Assembly (NCBI RefSeq): GCF_037975245.1
Contig: NC_092568.1
Location: 18,991,001 to 19,055,000, forward strand
Length of the DNA: 64,000 bases
Origin: Apostichopus japonicus
Taxonomy: Eukaryota; Echinodermata; Holothuroidea; Aspidochirotida; Stichopodidae
Reading direction: 5' to 3'
Shown: positions 10,322 through 23,700 of the stretch, piece after piece
Numbering within the stretch: the stretch's first letter is position 1
How the letters are laid out: every line of letters begins with the position of its first letter
Notes under the pieces: generated by a model
Databases searched by the model: none
What the model saw: only the letters and a program-made list of their open reading frames with translations
What the model was told of the DNA's origin: nothing
Translations under genes and position numbers: made by a program

Positions 10322-13300
10322 GTAAGTACTGTAACACAGTTTTTTGGGGGGGGGTTTTGGGAGGGGGGTGGGGTGGGGTTTGTGTGCATGGGGGGGAGTA
10401 TCACTGTAAACAAACTTAAAATGATAGGTCTTCTGCACCAGACACTTCATTCTGTAGTGATTTAGGTAAATTTGCATCGTTTTTAGTAAACCAGATCTAC
10501 CTACAAAGGTATTACTAAGATCAAAACATGATTTTCTTTAACTTTGACACATTGTTTATAAGTGAATGTAAAGGACAAATTCTTATTTATAGCTTTATGA
10601 TTTGATCCTTTTATGATAAAATTACTTTGGAAAAGTATGCCAACCTCACTGTCTTGTTGTCCCTTCCCATCCCATCCCTCCCTTCTGCCCACATTTTGGA
10701 AGCTTTCTCACATCAGATGTCATTCTTCCCCCACCCCTCCCCCCGAAAAATATGCCATTCCATTTTCATCTGAACATGTTCCACCCATTGAGAACAGTTC
10801 TCAAAGGCATACAGTGGTGTGTAAGTAAAGACAATAGTTTGCTACAATACTTGGTTAATTGTTAAAAGTCAACAGAAGTCTTACAGTGTTAATTAACCTT
10901 AACAAAATAATTACAAACATCGGGTAATATATTTAGTAGCTTTTAATGCTGGTATATAGACTGACAGGTTTGGTTGGTCAAGCACAAGCACAAAAATCTA
11001 TGTTAACATTTATAAAACTGTGGTTTCTAGTAGCAACGAAGAAGATGATTAAACTTTGCCCTCATTGAATTCAACTCCTATCTTACCTGTAATCTTGATT
11101 ACTGTACTTTGTACAGTCTGCTGATAGGTGAAAACTTTAACCTCCATGCAATACACTCTGCATGTATGCAACAGGGTATACACTTTGTAATCACAATGTT
11201 GAGGTTTTGATGCAAAGTTTATACTAACTGAAAACTGAATATGTTGGAACATGCATGTAATAAAGTTTTAGAAAAAAACTCCACACAGAAAAAATACAAA
11301 ACTTGATATGATTTTATCCAAGCATTTACAAGGTATTCAAACTTAATTGTCATGTTTAAGTAATGTATGGTACTGTAGGTTTGCTCAAAGTACAATGTCA
11401 CAGTGCACATGTATCTGAGTTTCACATGTATTCAATTGACACTATTTCCACAAATTTCAAGATAGTAATTAATCTGAGCTGTTTTGATGTAACCCAAGTT
11501 TTAATTTACTCTTTTTTTTCACTGTGAACTACCTTTAATGTGGTTCTAATCACTATCAAGTCTCTAGCCTAATCAGCATGTTACCCAGCCCTCACTGCAG
11601 TATAGTAGCATTACAAAATTATTAAGCCAGAAAATATGTACTCATTTTTAATGATACATATTTTGTTCTGATTGAATGACAGGGTCTCCTTTATAACTTT
11701 CAACATAAGCATGTAACAGTAAATTAGTCTTATAGGTACTGTACAGAAAATCATTTGATCCCTATAGTAAACACCTTAAAGTTATCTCTATGCTATCCTA
11801 CACATTTCTATCTCCTATTTTTTTTTTATCTTGTATCTCTTCTGCAATTAGATTAGCATGTAGGATGTAGGGGGGAAAAGGATACACATTTGCCCCCCCC
11901 TCCCCAAAGAAGATCTTGGCTACACATGCTACTGCATCCACCATTGTAGTGATGACCAGGGGCCTAAAAAACACAACTTTTACAAAAATAAATAAGTTCT
12001 AGTGCTAATTTTCAACTTAAATGGAATTTTTTTTTATAAAATGTCAGAATAAAACTTTGCCCAATTTAAGTAACATAGTGTGGTCAATCCAAAGAAGAAA
12101 GGAAAAAACTTTGCAATGTTTTCAATTGTAGCTATTTGAAGCTCCATTTGATACCATATTCTATTCTGAACATATTAGCTAAAACCTATAATAAAAGACA
12201 CCATGGTGTCCTTTAATAGAGAAAATTATTTCATTCCTGGTGTTGATAGTGGTTCAAGTTCAGTTCTGTTGAACTCCATTATCGGTATATCAACTTGGTC
12301 AAATTGACAAATAGACAAATTTGACCAAAATTGACCAGGTAATGTACTGCATATTTTGAGCATCATAAGGACTTCCCAGACATGATAGTATTTTGAATTT
12401 TGAAATTCAACCAGCACCTTTTTTTTTATTTATTTGGAATGATGAATTCCTATATATTCTCTCTTTATTTTCGCAAGATGATAATACAAAAAATACATAG
12501 AAGATAGTATGAAAGCATCAGAATGTTTAAGTATACATACAGTCATCACAAGAACAATCGTATTTACAGATCCTTATAATTAGAACATTCCTAGAGTTGT
12601 TTAGAAATTACTGTATGTTAAAAAGTTTTGGTCTAGTTAGCTAATGGTCTCTATTACGTACTATCATGATTTATTCACCACTATACTGTGTTTCAGTGGT
12701 GAAGCAAGAGTTGCCGTTAGAGTTATAAGAACAATTTGTTTATCAGTGTAAACTGCAGATAAGCTGTTCAAAGATCAGGGGCTACCAAACTTTGTTGACT
12801 TTTGTAACTGATGTAGTGGCAACCACTACCAGTGATGCAACTACTTTGTTCCCCTAATAACAGCTTACTTATATGCAACACAATTAAGACACTATTGTTT
12901 TATGTACAGTAATTAGATGCAATTGAATCAAAGTTCAATATACATGCATAATGATGGCTTTGTTTTGGTATGATTGATATGACTAGATTTGATGTCAAAG
13001 AGTAACTGTTAGGTTGAATAAATAACAACCAATATCTAGTTCTGAGAAAATTTTAATATTATTGCCATTCCCTTTCTCTTGCCAAGCCAAACAAGACATC
13101 CCCAGTATCTTGTGTTTTGCACAATATTCAACTGATCAATTGAAAGCAAACACAGTCTACTACTGTTAGTGATTTAATTGAGTGTTCTTCTACCTACATT
13201 ATTTGATCTGTACCCGTTTTGTTGAGGTACTTGTTTACAAGAGTTGTCAACCAGTTTACAGGCAGTATTATATAAAGAGCAGTTACAGTTGAAAGTCTGA

Positions 13301-14717
13301 GCTGCATTTGCAATTGTCATTTTGTGAAGTCAAAGTGTCATATCTAGATTATGAGGCACAAAAACAAAACAAGAAAGTTCAATCTTTAACTTAAACATTT
13401 TAATGCATCAATGAACCACATGTGTTGAAAACAAACATTCAGTTCATGGTTTCTAGGAAGCTTCCCAAGTTTGGAACTACTGTAGCTGCTATAATTAGCC
13501 ACATCTAAATTCAATTTTTCAATGCACAATTTAAACCGTAGCTACAACAGATAAGAGGTTTATATATGATTTTTACAAACATCAAGATGTGACATATTCC
13601 ATGATTGCAAATTGTAAGATCTGTGCAAATTTAAGAAGTGGTAATTAAGTGTGCAAACGAGCTCTAGTTAGATAGTGTTCATGTTGGCCTTTTGTCTGAC
13701 TAGGTAGGTTGGAAGCTGTTTCTATTTCCCATATGTGTTAAATAACATATAAATCATACATAAATAATACATATAAGAGTAAAATCAATGACATTTTATA
13801 CAGCAGCACTTGCAATATTACAGGTGAATCAAACCAATTACATTGTAGTACAGGTGCAGCTGCATTTGTTCCAAGATGTTTGGCATAATTTATCTGTCGA
13901 AATATTTTCTTTTCTGTTCAAATTTCAGGATCTACACAAAGCCACAACTTTTGTAAAAGATGCCAAAGCAGGTCGAAATTTTAAATTCAAACTGGATAAG
14001 GTATCTCTGGACTTTTATGACACCTACAACAGATGGTACTTTGTGTACCTCCTCTATTTTTTCCTGTTTGTTATCATGGCTCTGGCTCTTTTTGAAGATC
14101 CAGCAATCACCAATCTTGAATTACCAATATGGGTAAGTATTATTGCAGGACATGTTAGATATATCTCTGCTTAATTCCTTGTTATTCTGCATTCAACTGT
14201 CAACATGCATTCAAGTTTTCATTGTTAATTATAACATCAATTTGTCCATAATTTACTAATATTACAGCAACCTGCACTAACAAGTGACAAAATTGATATC
14301 ATCATCAGCTTAGCCTTAAAGAAGCATTCCATAGATCAAACATATTTTAGGGGAAATATCTTGAAAACTAGTATAGCTATAGAAACACTAAAAAGCACCC
14401 AAATATTCCCCTCTGTTTTTAGGGGACTATTAAATTTTACAATCTGAAGTTGTCCTTTAAGATTGATATTTGTCATTTAATAATTTGATCATTTTCAAAC
14501 ATTTGGTCAATTCCATGAGTTCCCTGAAGTCTTTGTCTTGTTGTAATCTACATTTATTTACACTCTAATAATTGGACATTAATAAAAAGAATAATAAAAT
14601 GTAAGTTTAGCATATATTGTAATCTCATTGTAAGAGAGGGAAAATCAGTTTGTGACAGTCAAGGAAGAACCAGGCTAATGGATATACCTCTCATGTTTTG
14701 ACAGTATGTAATGCTAT

Positions 14718-14756
<39 letters not shown>

Positions 14757-17700
14757 ACATACTGTATGCTGCTTTTGTTGCACTTTCAACTCATATTTTA
14801 ATTGGAATCTATTCAACTTGCATACATATCCATGATCCTTATATTTCAGTAAAGTTGAACATGATCAAATCCACATCACATCCAAATGATATCATCCATG
14901 CTGCATCTTATCTTCTATTGGCTACCTGTATATGACTTTTTCATGGTTAGTATAAAATTGCTACAGTATGCATATGAGAGAACTCCATTAAGAGATGTAA
15001 GAGAGATCTTTAACATCCTCTAACTTGGTACTTTTGTAAAAAAAAAAAATTAAAAACATGGGATAAGGATGCTGGTATGAGAGGCAAAATTAAATTGTAA
15101 TTGTGAGTTAGTTTCTTTGCTGTTAAATTAACATTTATGTGTGGCACCTCAAGAAAAGTTATATCTATTAATTTGTTAAAAAAACGAGAAAGATCAACAG
15201 TGTAGCTTTCACAATATTTACTTTGCAAATTGGTGGAAAGTTATTAATAGCTACAAATTCAGTAGTGAATTGAAACCAGCAGGTTTGAGGTTAAATTTAG
15301 TCACTGGATCAATGCTTCAGATAAAACAGGTCTGTATTGTTTGAATACCAGCGCTATTAATATTGTATTGCTTAATCATATACAAACACTTGAAAGTCAA
15401 TTTTTAAAAACACATTGGTTTTCCTATTTTTTTTTTTTTTTAGAGTTTGGAATTTTGAAATCAAGATATTCATCTGTAGATAGGAGCTAATGTGACAAAT
15501 GTCAACAGAATCTCTCATCACTGACAGTAATTTGTTTTCAAAATAAAATAAAACAAAATAAAACAAAAACTGTTAGCAACTTTCTTATCCACTAAAGAGC
15601 CTGTGTAGAAGAATGTGTAAAAGTTAGTGGGCCTGACATTTTGATCCTAGCAGGATCATCTTCATCGGTTGAATGTCACAAATTTGTTTTATCTACAGAC
15701 GACAATGACCATAGAATTTGTCTGCCTCTGCTATTTCCTGTTTCGACTTGCACATAGCAAGAGATGTATGTCAGGGATCTTCTGGATGGGTGACATAAAG
15801 AACTGGATTGTTCTTTCCGTGAGCGTGGTAAGCAGAACTCTTTTCCAAGAATAATTCATAATTTTGAACATGTTAATGATATATTAGTTAAAAGCTGAAG
15901 ACAACGATTTTGTTGTAGTTGAAAATACTCGCATTGAAATAAATGATTTACTTCATGGTGTGCATGGGATCTTTAGCCCAACAACTTTACCTGGAATTTT
16001 GAAATCTACATTTTGAAGATCCTGGTGGGTTTGAATTATTTGAGAAATGGTTTCTTGCTCATTAGAATCCATCATGATGACAGAAAGCATGCAGTATTCA
16101 TGAACTACTATAAGGTCAAGACCTGACTCTGCACTAGGTTTTGAAATAACATTTGGCAAAAGAGGGATTCTACTTTCAAATCACTGTTCTCAATTATTTG
16201 ATGTTTTATTATAGTTTTTCTGATCTTGAAGTAAAAACACATAGTCACCCAGGTTTATATACGGTACACAAATACATTGGCACAGATGGCTCTTGCATCT
16301 GTGGTAATCTGTCAGAGTGTGTTTCTTCTTTTCATCTTGTCACAGAAAAAACAACAACAATCTTTAACTGTTCTCAGAGATTTAGATTTAATTACATGCC
16401 ATGGTACAAATGGCTCCTGTATTTATTTTGGCAAACTGTAGGTGTTCACTTCCATGGTATCAGATAAAAATATTGAAAGTGTATTAAAACATGTGTGAAA
16501 TTCACATTGTACTGCTCCAATTAAGGCTCCGTGCTCACAACCATGTTGATATGTTAGTTATGTGCATGTGTTCTGATCATTAAACAAAAAACAAATAGTA
16601 TTTAGATAAATTCATCAAGCAAAGTGATTCTGTTTTTTTTTTACAGATCACCTTGATTGACATGGTTGTATATGTCATATTGATCAACAAGGGAAAACCC
16701 TGGATAAGAATTGTAAGAATTCTTAGACCTCTCTTCATGATGAACTTCAAAGAGACAAAAGATGTAAGCAAGAAATTTGACTTCAAGTAATATCACTAAC
16801 AAGTATTCGCATTCAAGGAATTTGATCATTTCAATATACTGTATATATATTTATATTTGGAGGCTGGAAGTTTTTTCACTGTTCTTGATTTTCCAACTCA
16901 CTATAATTTCAATTATTTATATATACATAAAGCCTTTGTCGTTTACCTCCATTTCATTAACAAAAGTCCGTTCAAAGTATCTCTTTGGAGATCCGGCTTT
17001 AAGATTCACAAATGATTTCGAGTTGGTTAGCATCATGTTTGATCTCTAGAGTAAGACAAATATGTCACCAAAACAGAACTAGTATTGTTCGATACAGGTG
17101 ACAAACGCCTACAGTGGAATTAAGACCTTCCTCTGGACATACAATCAGCGTCCATAGCCTAGTGGTTAGGGTGTCCGCATATAAAGCGGTAGGCCTGGGC
17201 TCGAATCCCGGTGTAGACTGGAAGTTTTATCACTGTTCTTGATTTTCCAACTCACTATGATTTCAATTATATAGATATATATATATATCAGTATATATGC
17301 AATAGCATATCAGGCCTACGGTACGTGTGTAATGTCCTAACCGTATAGTATACATACATATTAGACACTTATATAGTGCTGCTACATCAAGATTGTAGCG
17401 CTTTGACAACTTAGTATCATCAAAGTTTAAATAAGGACGAGAAATGTGATAATTCAATAAGATTTCAGACATTTCCATGTCCTTTGAAAGTAAAAATGCT
17501 GTTAATTTCTTCAGCTTCGTCAAGCCTTCCGTAATATCAGAAGATCCCTCCTCGGCATCTTGAGTGTCTTGGTCCTGCTCTTTTTGGTCATCGGTTTGTT
17601 CGCCTTACTGGCCAGAGAAATTTTTGAAGATGAGTGAGTAATTTTTTACTTGATGAGCTTATGAAAAAAAACTTTCCTCTGACTTAAAAAACTTTGAGTG

Positions 17701-20700
17701 CATCTGATTGGGTATTTGTGAAAAATTTATCACATGTTCTTTTGGAAGTGAGAATGACATGAAACTTTTTACCACAAGAATCTTTGAGAGAAGGGGGTCT
17801 GATTAATTCTAGAGCCATTTCAAGCAATATCTGTTTGCTGATCATATTAAATAAATATCACCAATATTCCTCAAAACTGTAGATCTTTGTCTCACAATTA
17901 ATTAACATTTTTAGTGCTTCAGATGTGACACTATATCTCCAAGTTATTGGAACTTTAAGGGAAACTAAAAATTTCAAGTTTAAATTTTTTTGATACATAT
18001 GTGAGATGGAGACTTAGTTATTGGGTCAACTGGTTCCAGTTTTAAAATGGGTAATTCCTGAATTGTATAAGAATATTAAATTCATGGTAGAGGTTTGTCT
18101 GGATATCCATACTTCAGTTTATATGTGAACATTTCGTTAGTTTTATCAAAGACAGCTTTGGGGAACTGTAAAACATACCAGAAAGATTTTATCAGCACAA
18201 TTGCTTCTATAGGCCTAAATACATCTCCAGTTATCATTTTTTTTTAAATTGGTAAGCTTGCTCCTGAAAAGGATGTAATAAATCTGCAAAATGAGTGAAA
18301 ATTTCTTTTCAAAGGACTAAGGAAGGGACCATGGTGTGGATTAAAAGGTATTGTTGATGTATGACAATGTCACTTGGGCTAATTCAATGCATTTTTTTAT
18401 CTTCCTTTATTGCATTTATATTTCATCAAGCTCAGCTGTGAAACAGAAATGCCTACTATTTGGAATATTTCTTTTTCCGTGTTTATATATAGTGTCCTTT
18501 TGAAACCAGATGCATCCAATTATATGTCAGATTATTTTGAGAACTTTTGGGATCTCTACGTACTTGTGACAACAGCGAATAGTCCTGACATCATGTGAGT
18601 TAACATCAATCAATTGTTTTGTAAAGATCTCAGTTATATATATATATTGCTTTACATATATGTGATGATCATAGCAAGTTGCTCCCCAGCATTAACAACT
18701 GGCACATGGTTATCACTGAGTAATTAAATTGGAAATCATGAGGGAATCTTTCAACCAGATTAGAGTTTGAACCACTGATCTTAGGGATAAAACTCATCCT
18801 GATTTTTATCCCTCCCCAGTGATATATTTTATTCAGTCTTTCATACTTATCAAATGGTGTTATGGTTGTCATCATGCTAGAAATCAGGTTTGATGGCTTA
18901 TAGTCATGCACTGTCAATATAATCAACTCTTAGTAGGTAAGTAATTAAGAGTAGGCTAGGTAGTATGTATGTGTGTTAACTGATGAAAGGCGATTGTGGA
19001 TTCATATTAATGGGGTATGTACTGTGTATGTTCTCTGTGGTATAGCTAAAGCCATATTTATATCATATTAAACCAGGTTTGGTAATCTTTATACATTACA
19101 ATGACAAATTGATAAGTACATATCAGTGAAAGTCTATTACATGGCGACAACTTAATGTATTATACTGTACCAAATAGTGTATGTGTGTTATCACTGAGAA
19201 CCAAATTGAATTTTGTTGAAGAAATCCTAGCTATTACTAACATAAGACTTTTGTTTTAATAGGAAAGTGTTCTGGTTTCTCCGGTATAACTTGGACTCTC
19301 CTTTGAGATTGATTGAGTAGTAAATTTGCTTTGCGACAAGACTAATATCAGGCTAGAATCTTGAAAGAAACTGATAAAACTGTATTTTTTTTGTCCTCAT
19401 AGGATGCCAGCTTATGATGCCAGTCCATGGTACATGTTATTCTACATCATATATGTGATACTGTGTATCTACATCTTCATGAGCATATTCTTGGCTGTGA
19501 TATATAAAGACTACAGGAAACATTTGAAGGTATATACCAATCAGTCGCTCTAGATAATATTCAATCTGTATTGATTCTTTTCATATATTTCAAAGATTTT
19601 GTGTTGTAACTTATTAATATGCAGCTCATTAACAAAAGTACACAGATATGCACTTACCATGACAATTAAAGTAAATTTCCTTCTAAACTTGTCAGTTTTG
19701 TAAATTTGTACAAGTTTATTAATAGTTGTACAGTAAATGTCAGAGTAAGGCTTTTGTATAATAGTTGTTGTCTGTGATATTCCCTTCTGTGCTACAGTTT
19801 TCTGGGAAGATTAACAGCATGCTATCATTTCTATTTGTTTTACAATCCAGCATCTAGTATGTTACAAACTTTTATAATAATTTCACTTTATCTTGCCTGG
19901 TGGATTTTTGTAATGATTTGTCATGTCATTTCTTCTTGATCTGACAAATTACCATAAATATTCTAACACAAAATCTTATTGAAAGATCCATAATACAGAA
20001 ATGGGAAGTAAACATTTCAAATATATCTCAGTTCTAGGATTCTAACCGAAATGTTTATAACAAGCAAAAGGCATTTTTGAATTCACTGCATGAAAGCAGC
20101 ACAAACTCCGTACAAAGTAGAGTTATCTGATGATACTGATTTAACATTAACAGATTGTCCAGCAATACTACTTTAATTCCCAACTATTTCCTACTCTTCT
20201 AGTCTCCATACTATTTTACCACTGTTTTTTTTTTTTTTTTTTTAATAAACGTTCGTACATTTTCCTTCTTCATACCTTTAGGTTTAACTTTTTAACATAT
20301 GATTTCAGAATGCAGTGAATTGCTGTCAAGTGTACTAATCCCCTTGTGGGATTATTTAAGTTAGCAATTATGGGAAATTTTATCCAGCACGAGCATGAAC
20401 AATGTTGCTACATGTCCGTTAGATTCCTGTAAGTGTAGTACTTGTGCATAAGACAGTGCTGCAGGTGGTCTAATGTTCAAACCGTTTGACCATATGTCGT
20501 ATTTTAATTTATTCCAGAACGAAGTACAGAAGAGCGTGTTTGTGAAGCGCCGCAACTTGGTATATGCATGGGACCTCTTGAAAGTATGGAGAGGTGGTGC
20601 TTTTGTGATGCCGTGGCAACGGTGGCACGCCCTGATGAAAAGTGTTGAGCCTTCGAAAAGTATTCTTCAACTAAAGCTCATTTGGAAGGTTCTGGATAAA

Positions 20701-23700
20701 GATGAGGATAATAACATAGGTACTAGCTGAATAACTCAAACTTTAAATTTTCATAAAATACTGAAAAATATTGTTTGTATATACAAAGACAGAGCTCTAC
20801 ATGTGTGTACTTGTGCTATTCATTTTTCTCCTTTTTTTATTTTTTTAATAATACCAGATAAGTTGATTCCATTGATGTTGTTGTTGTTGTTATTGTTATT
20901 GTTATTATTTTTTTGGGGGGGAGGGTCAATTACATGGGGACATTGGTTCAATTAAAAATAATCTTCAAAATATATGTATTCTGGTAGAGGATCATTGTGG
21001 ATATTTCTTCACTTGCATGTCATGTTCTCTTTAATTTGTTCACAACATTTGACAGACAAGAGAGCATTTATGAAGACAGCAGATATCCTCAATGTGAAAA
21101 TTATTGAAAAATCAAGATATGTACCAATTTGGGAGAAGCATTTTCCTAGAGTTTACAACTCAGCAGCTAGCCAGATTATCGTCAAAGGAATAAAACACAA
21201 GTAAGTTTTATTATTACTGAAAAGAGTATATGGCATTTATGAAAAATTATTTATGCAGTAAGACACATACTTTCATTTCACAGACTTCTCAGACTTTGTT
21301 GGAGAGATATTGTTGATGCCATCTCTAAAGAAACTGTAAATTTGTTCTCTATCTTGATGAACAAACAGGACAGTGTAAGATTAGCTCTTGTAGTTACCAA
21401 ATAGGTTGACCTCATAAATGTACATGAAAAATTTACAATGGGTAGCTGAACAATCTAAATCAGTAAAAAGATTAATTTTGTGTTTGCCTAAAAACACTAC
21501 CCAAGACTAAAATGTAAATAATTTTAAAAGAAAAATGTTGATATTATCTTGAATATGTTTCTAATATGTGTCATAATTTAATGTAGTTTGTTTGTAAGAT
21601 GTCAAGGAAATGTGCCATAACTATATTTAAAGACTCAAAATAGGATATGAATGTATCTGAAGTCACAAGCATTGACTCAAAAGTTAACATGTACTAGCTA
21701 AAAAAATAATAAACTTGTTCAAAACATCTATTTCTCTGGAGTTCTGAATTTCAAATAATTCCAATATGTCTCATTGAATGGAAATGTTTTCTCACATTGG
21801 CACAGTAAAATGCTCCCCCCCCCCCCTTTGGGCTGAAAGGGTGCACATGAGGGACCATTATTAACTTGGAGGGATTATATTAATGCCACATATGGTTGAT
21901 TACATTCAACCAGAATTGTCTTTACTAAAGTTAGTAACAACTGTAATGATACAATATTATGTGCTTGCTGTTAACTAACATTTAATGAATATCTCATCGT
22001 TCTCCCCAGGTTTTTTGGGTGGTTCTTTGACCTTCTGATCATCCTCAATGCCGGGTTGATCGCATTCCGCATCTCATCAATTGAGTGGTTCTTTCTGACC
22101 ATTTTCAGTCTGGAAATTGTCTTCAAATTGTATGCTTTGGGGTTTTACCGGTATTTTACAAATCCCTGGGATGTGTAAGTATACCTGAAAAACATTGTGC
22201 AGTAAATTTAGAGTGGTTTATATGAGGCTTTTAGATTTAAATTATACAGATATCTACCACAGTGTAAAATTGAAAGTGATACTCTGGGCAACAAAATCCT
22301 ACATGCATTGTTTCCAGATCAGATGAAATGTAGCTGTTTGCCAGAAAGATTCATGAATTGAATTCAAACTACATATCCTCTTGCTGAGAAACTGACCGAT
22401 CCACATTACCATTTTTGACCAAAAAAAGAAAATCCATATTTATCCACTTTTAAAAAAAATTTACCACTTAAAACCTATGATATAGAACCTTACATGCAAG
22501 TGGCATGTGGAAAGGAAATCTGAGGAATGCCATTTAAAAAATGTAAATTAAGTGTAACATATCCTTTTTAATGTTAAAACTTCTTGGTCTGACCATTTAC
22601 CATTTACATCAGAACATTTTATTCTGTAAAGTAGAAAAACAATTTACCAAATGGTCAAAGAAACAAGTTTGTACTGCTACATACTTTTTTTTTCAATTTG
22701 TTTTAATTAAAGTTAGAGATAGCGAGAGATATTTTTTTTTTTTATATTCAAGTCTTTGAGTATACACTTTACAGTTCAACAATTCCTGTAGTGTCCGATT
22801 CAAACAGTTTTTTACTTTATGAATTATTGTATTATATATGATGATGGTTTATTGATTGTAACTCTTTCTGAATGCTGGCTTTATATAGTTACAGATGATT
22901 TCTGCACAACTATATCCTTTACTTTTGCATATGATTTATTACAGGTTTGATTTTACTGTCATCGTCCTTGCTGTTATTCTCTCCATCGCAGCCAAGGCAG
23001 CTAAAGATAGCAGTAAGATTCTTGTTATTTTCATTTCTGAATTTTTCTAAGTTTTCTACAATATTCTACGTCAACTCTTTTGTTGCTTGGCAGGATCTTT
23101 CTCGGAACCCAATTTAGCTTTACACTTTCAAAATATTCTTTTTGAAACTTCTGTATTTGTTTCAGACACGCTTGAACAGAGATCATTAGACATCATTCTT
23201 GTTCTGAGGGTGTTGAGACTGGTTAGGATATTTAATAACTTTGAAAAGTAAGTAACTCATTTAAAGAAAGTTTGTCATAAGTATAAAAAATTGTTTGGTG
23301 TAGAATAAGTGCCTTTTACTAAGATTTATGGAAGCTATCAACGATTCATATTTGATTCCTGTTAATGTGTTTTCTGACTGTTTTATTTTCTTTTAGGGAG
23401 GGGGGAGGGGTTGAGAGAATTATTTTGAGGGCCAGGTCATTTATATCATGTGTATCTGCATAAGATAACATAGGAATTAACATTGAATTCAGGTAACACA
23501 CAATATCTATAGTTCCTGAATTCTTGAAGATATGAAAGAATTTTACTTCATTTGTGAAGGGAGCAGAACCAATGCATATGTAACTAACACCACAAAAACA
23601 TATTTTTGTTTGAAAAAAAAAAACCCACCAGGTTCCAGGTGATCATGAAAACTCTCCGTAATATTGGCCCTTCCATATTCTCCTTTGGAGGTGTTATATT

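Noticed and set aside
10341-10375. G-rich stretch as a MITE end
   Set aside because: No inverted partner and no target-site duplication found nearby.
16153-16467. 104-codon ORF in TPC intron 3
   Set aside because: No domain, no family match I know and no splice logic; open by chance in AT-rich sequence.
17150-17220. Functional tRNA gene (anticodon ATA)
   Set aside because: Acceptor stem pairs poorly, an AUA anticodon is not a normal nuclear tRNA, and it is joined to a repeated body and tail. A SINE head explains it better.
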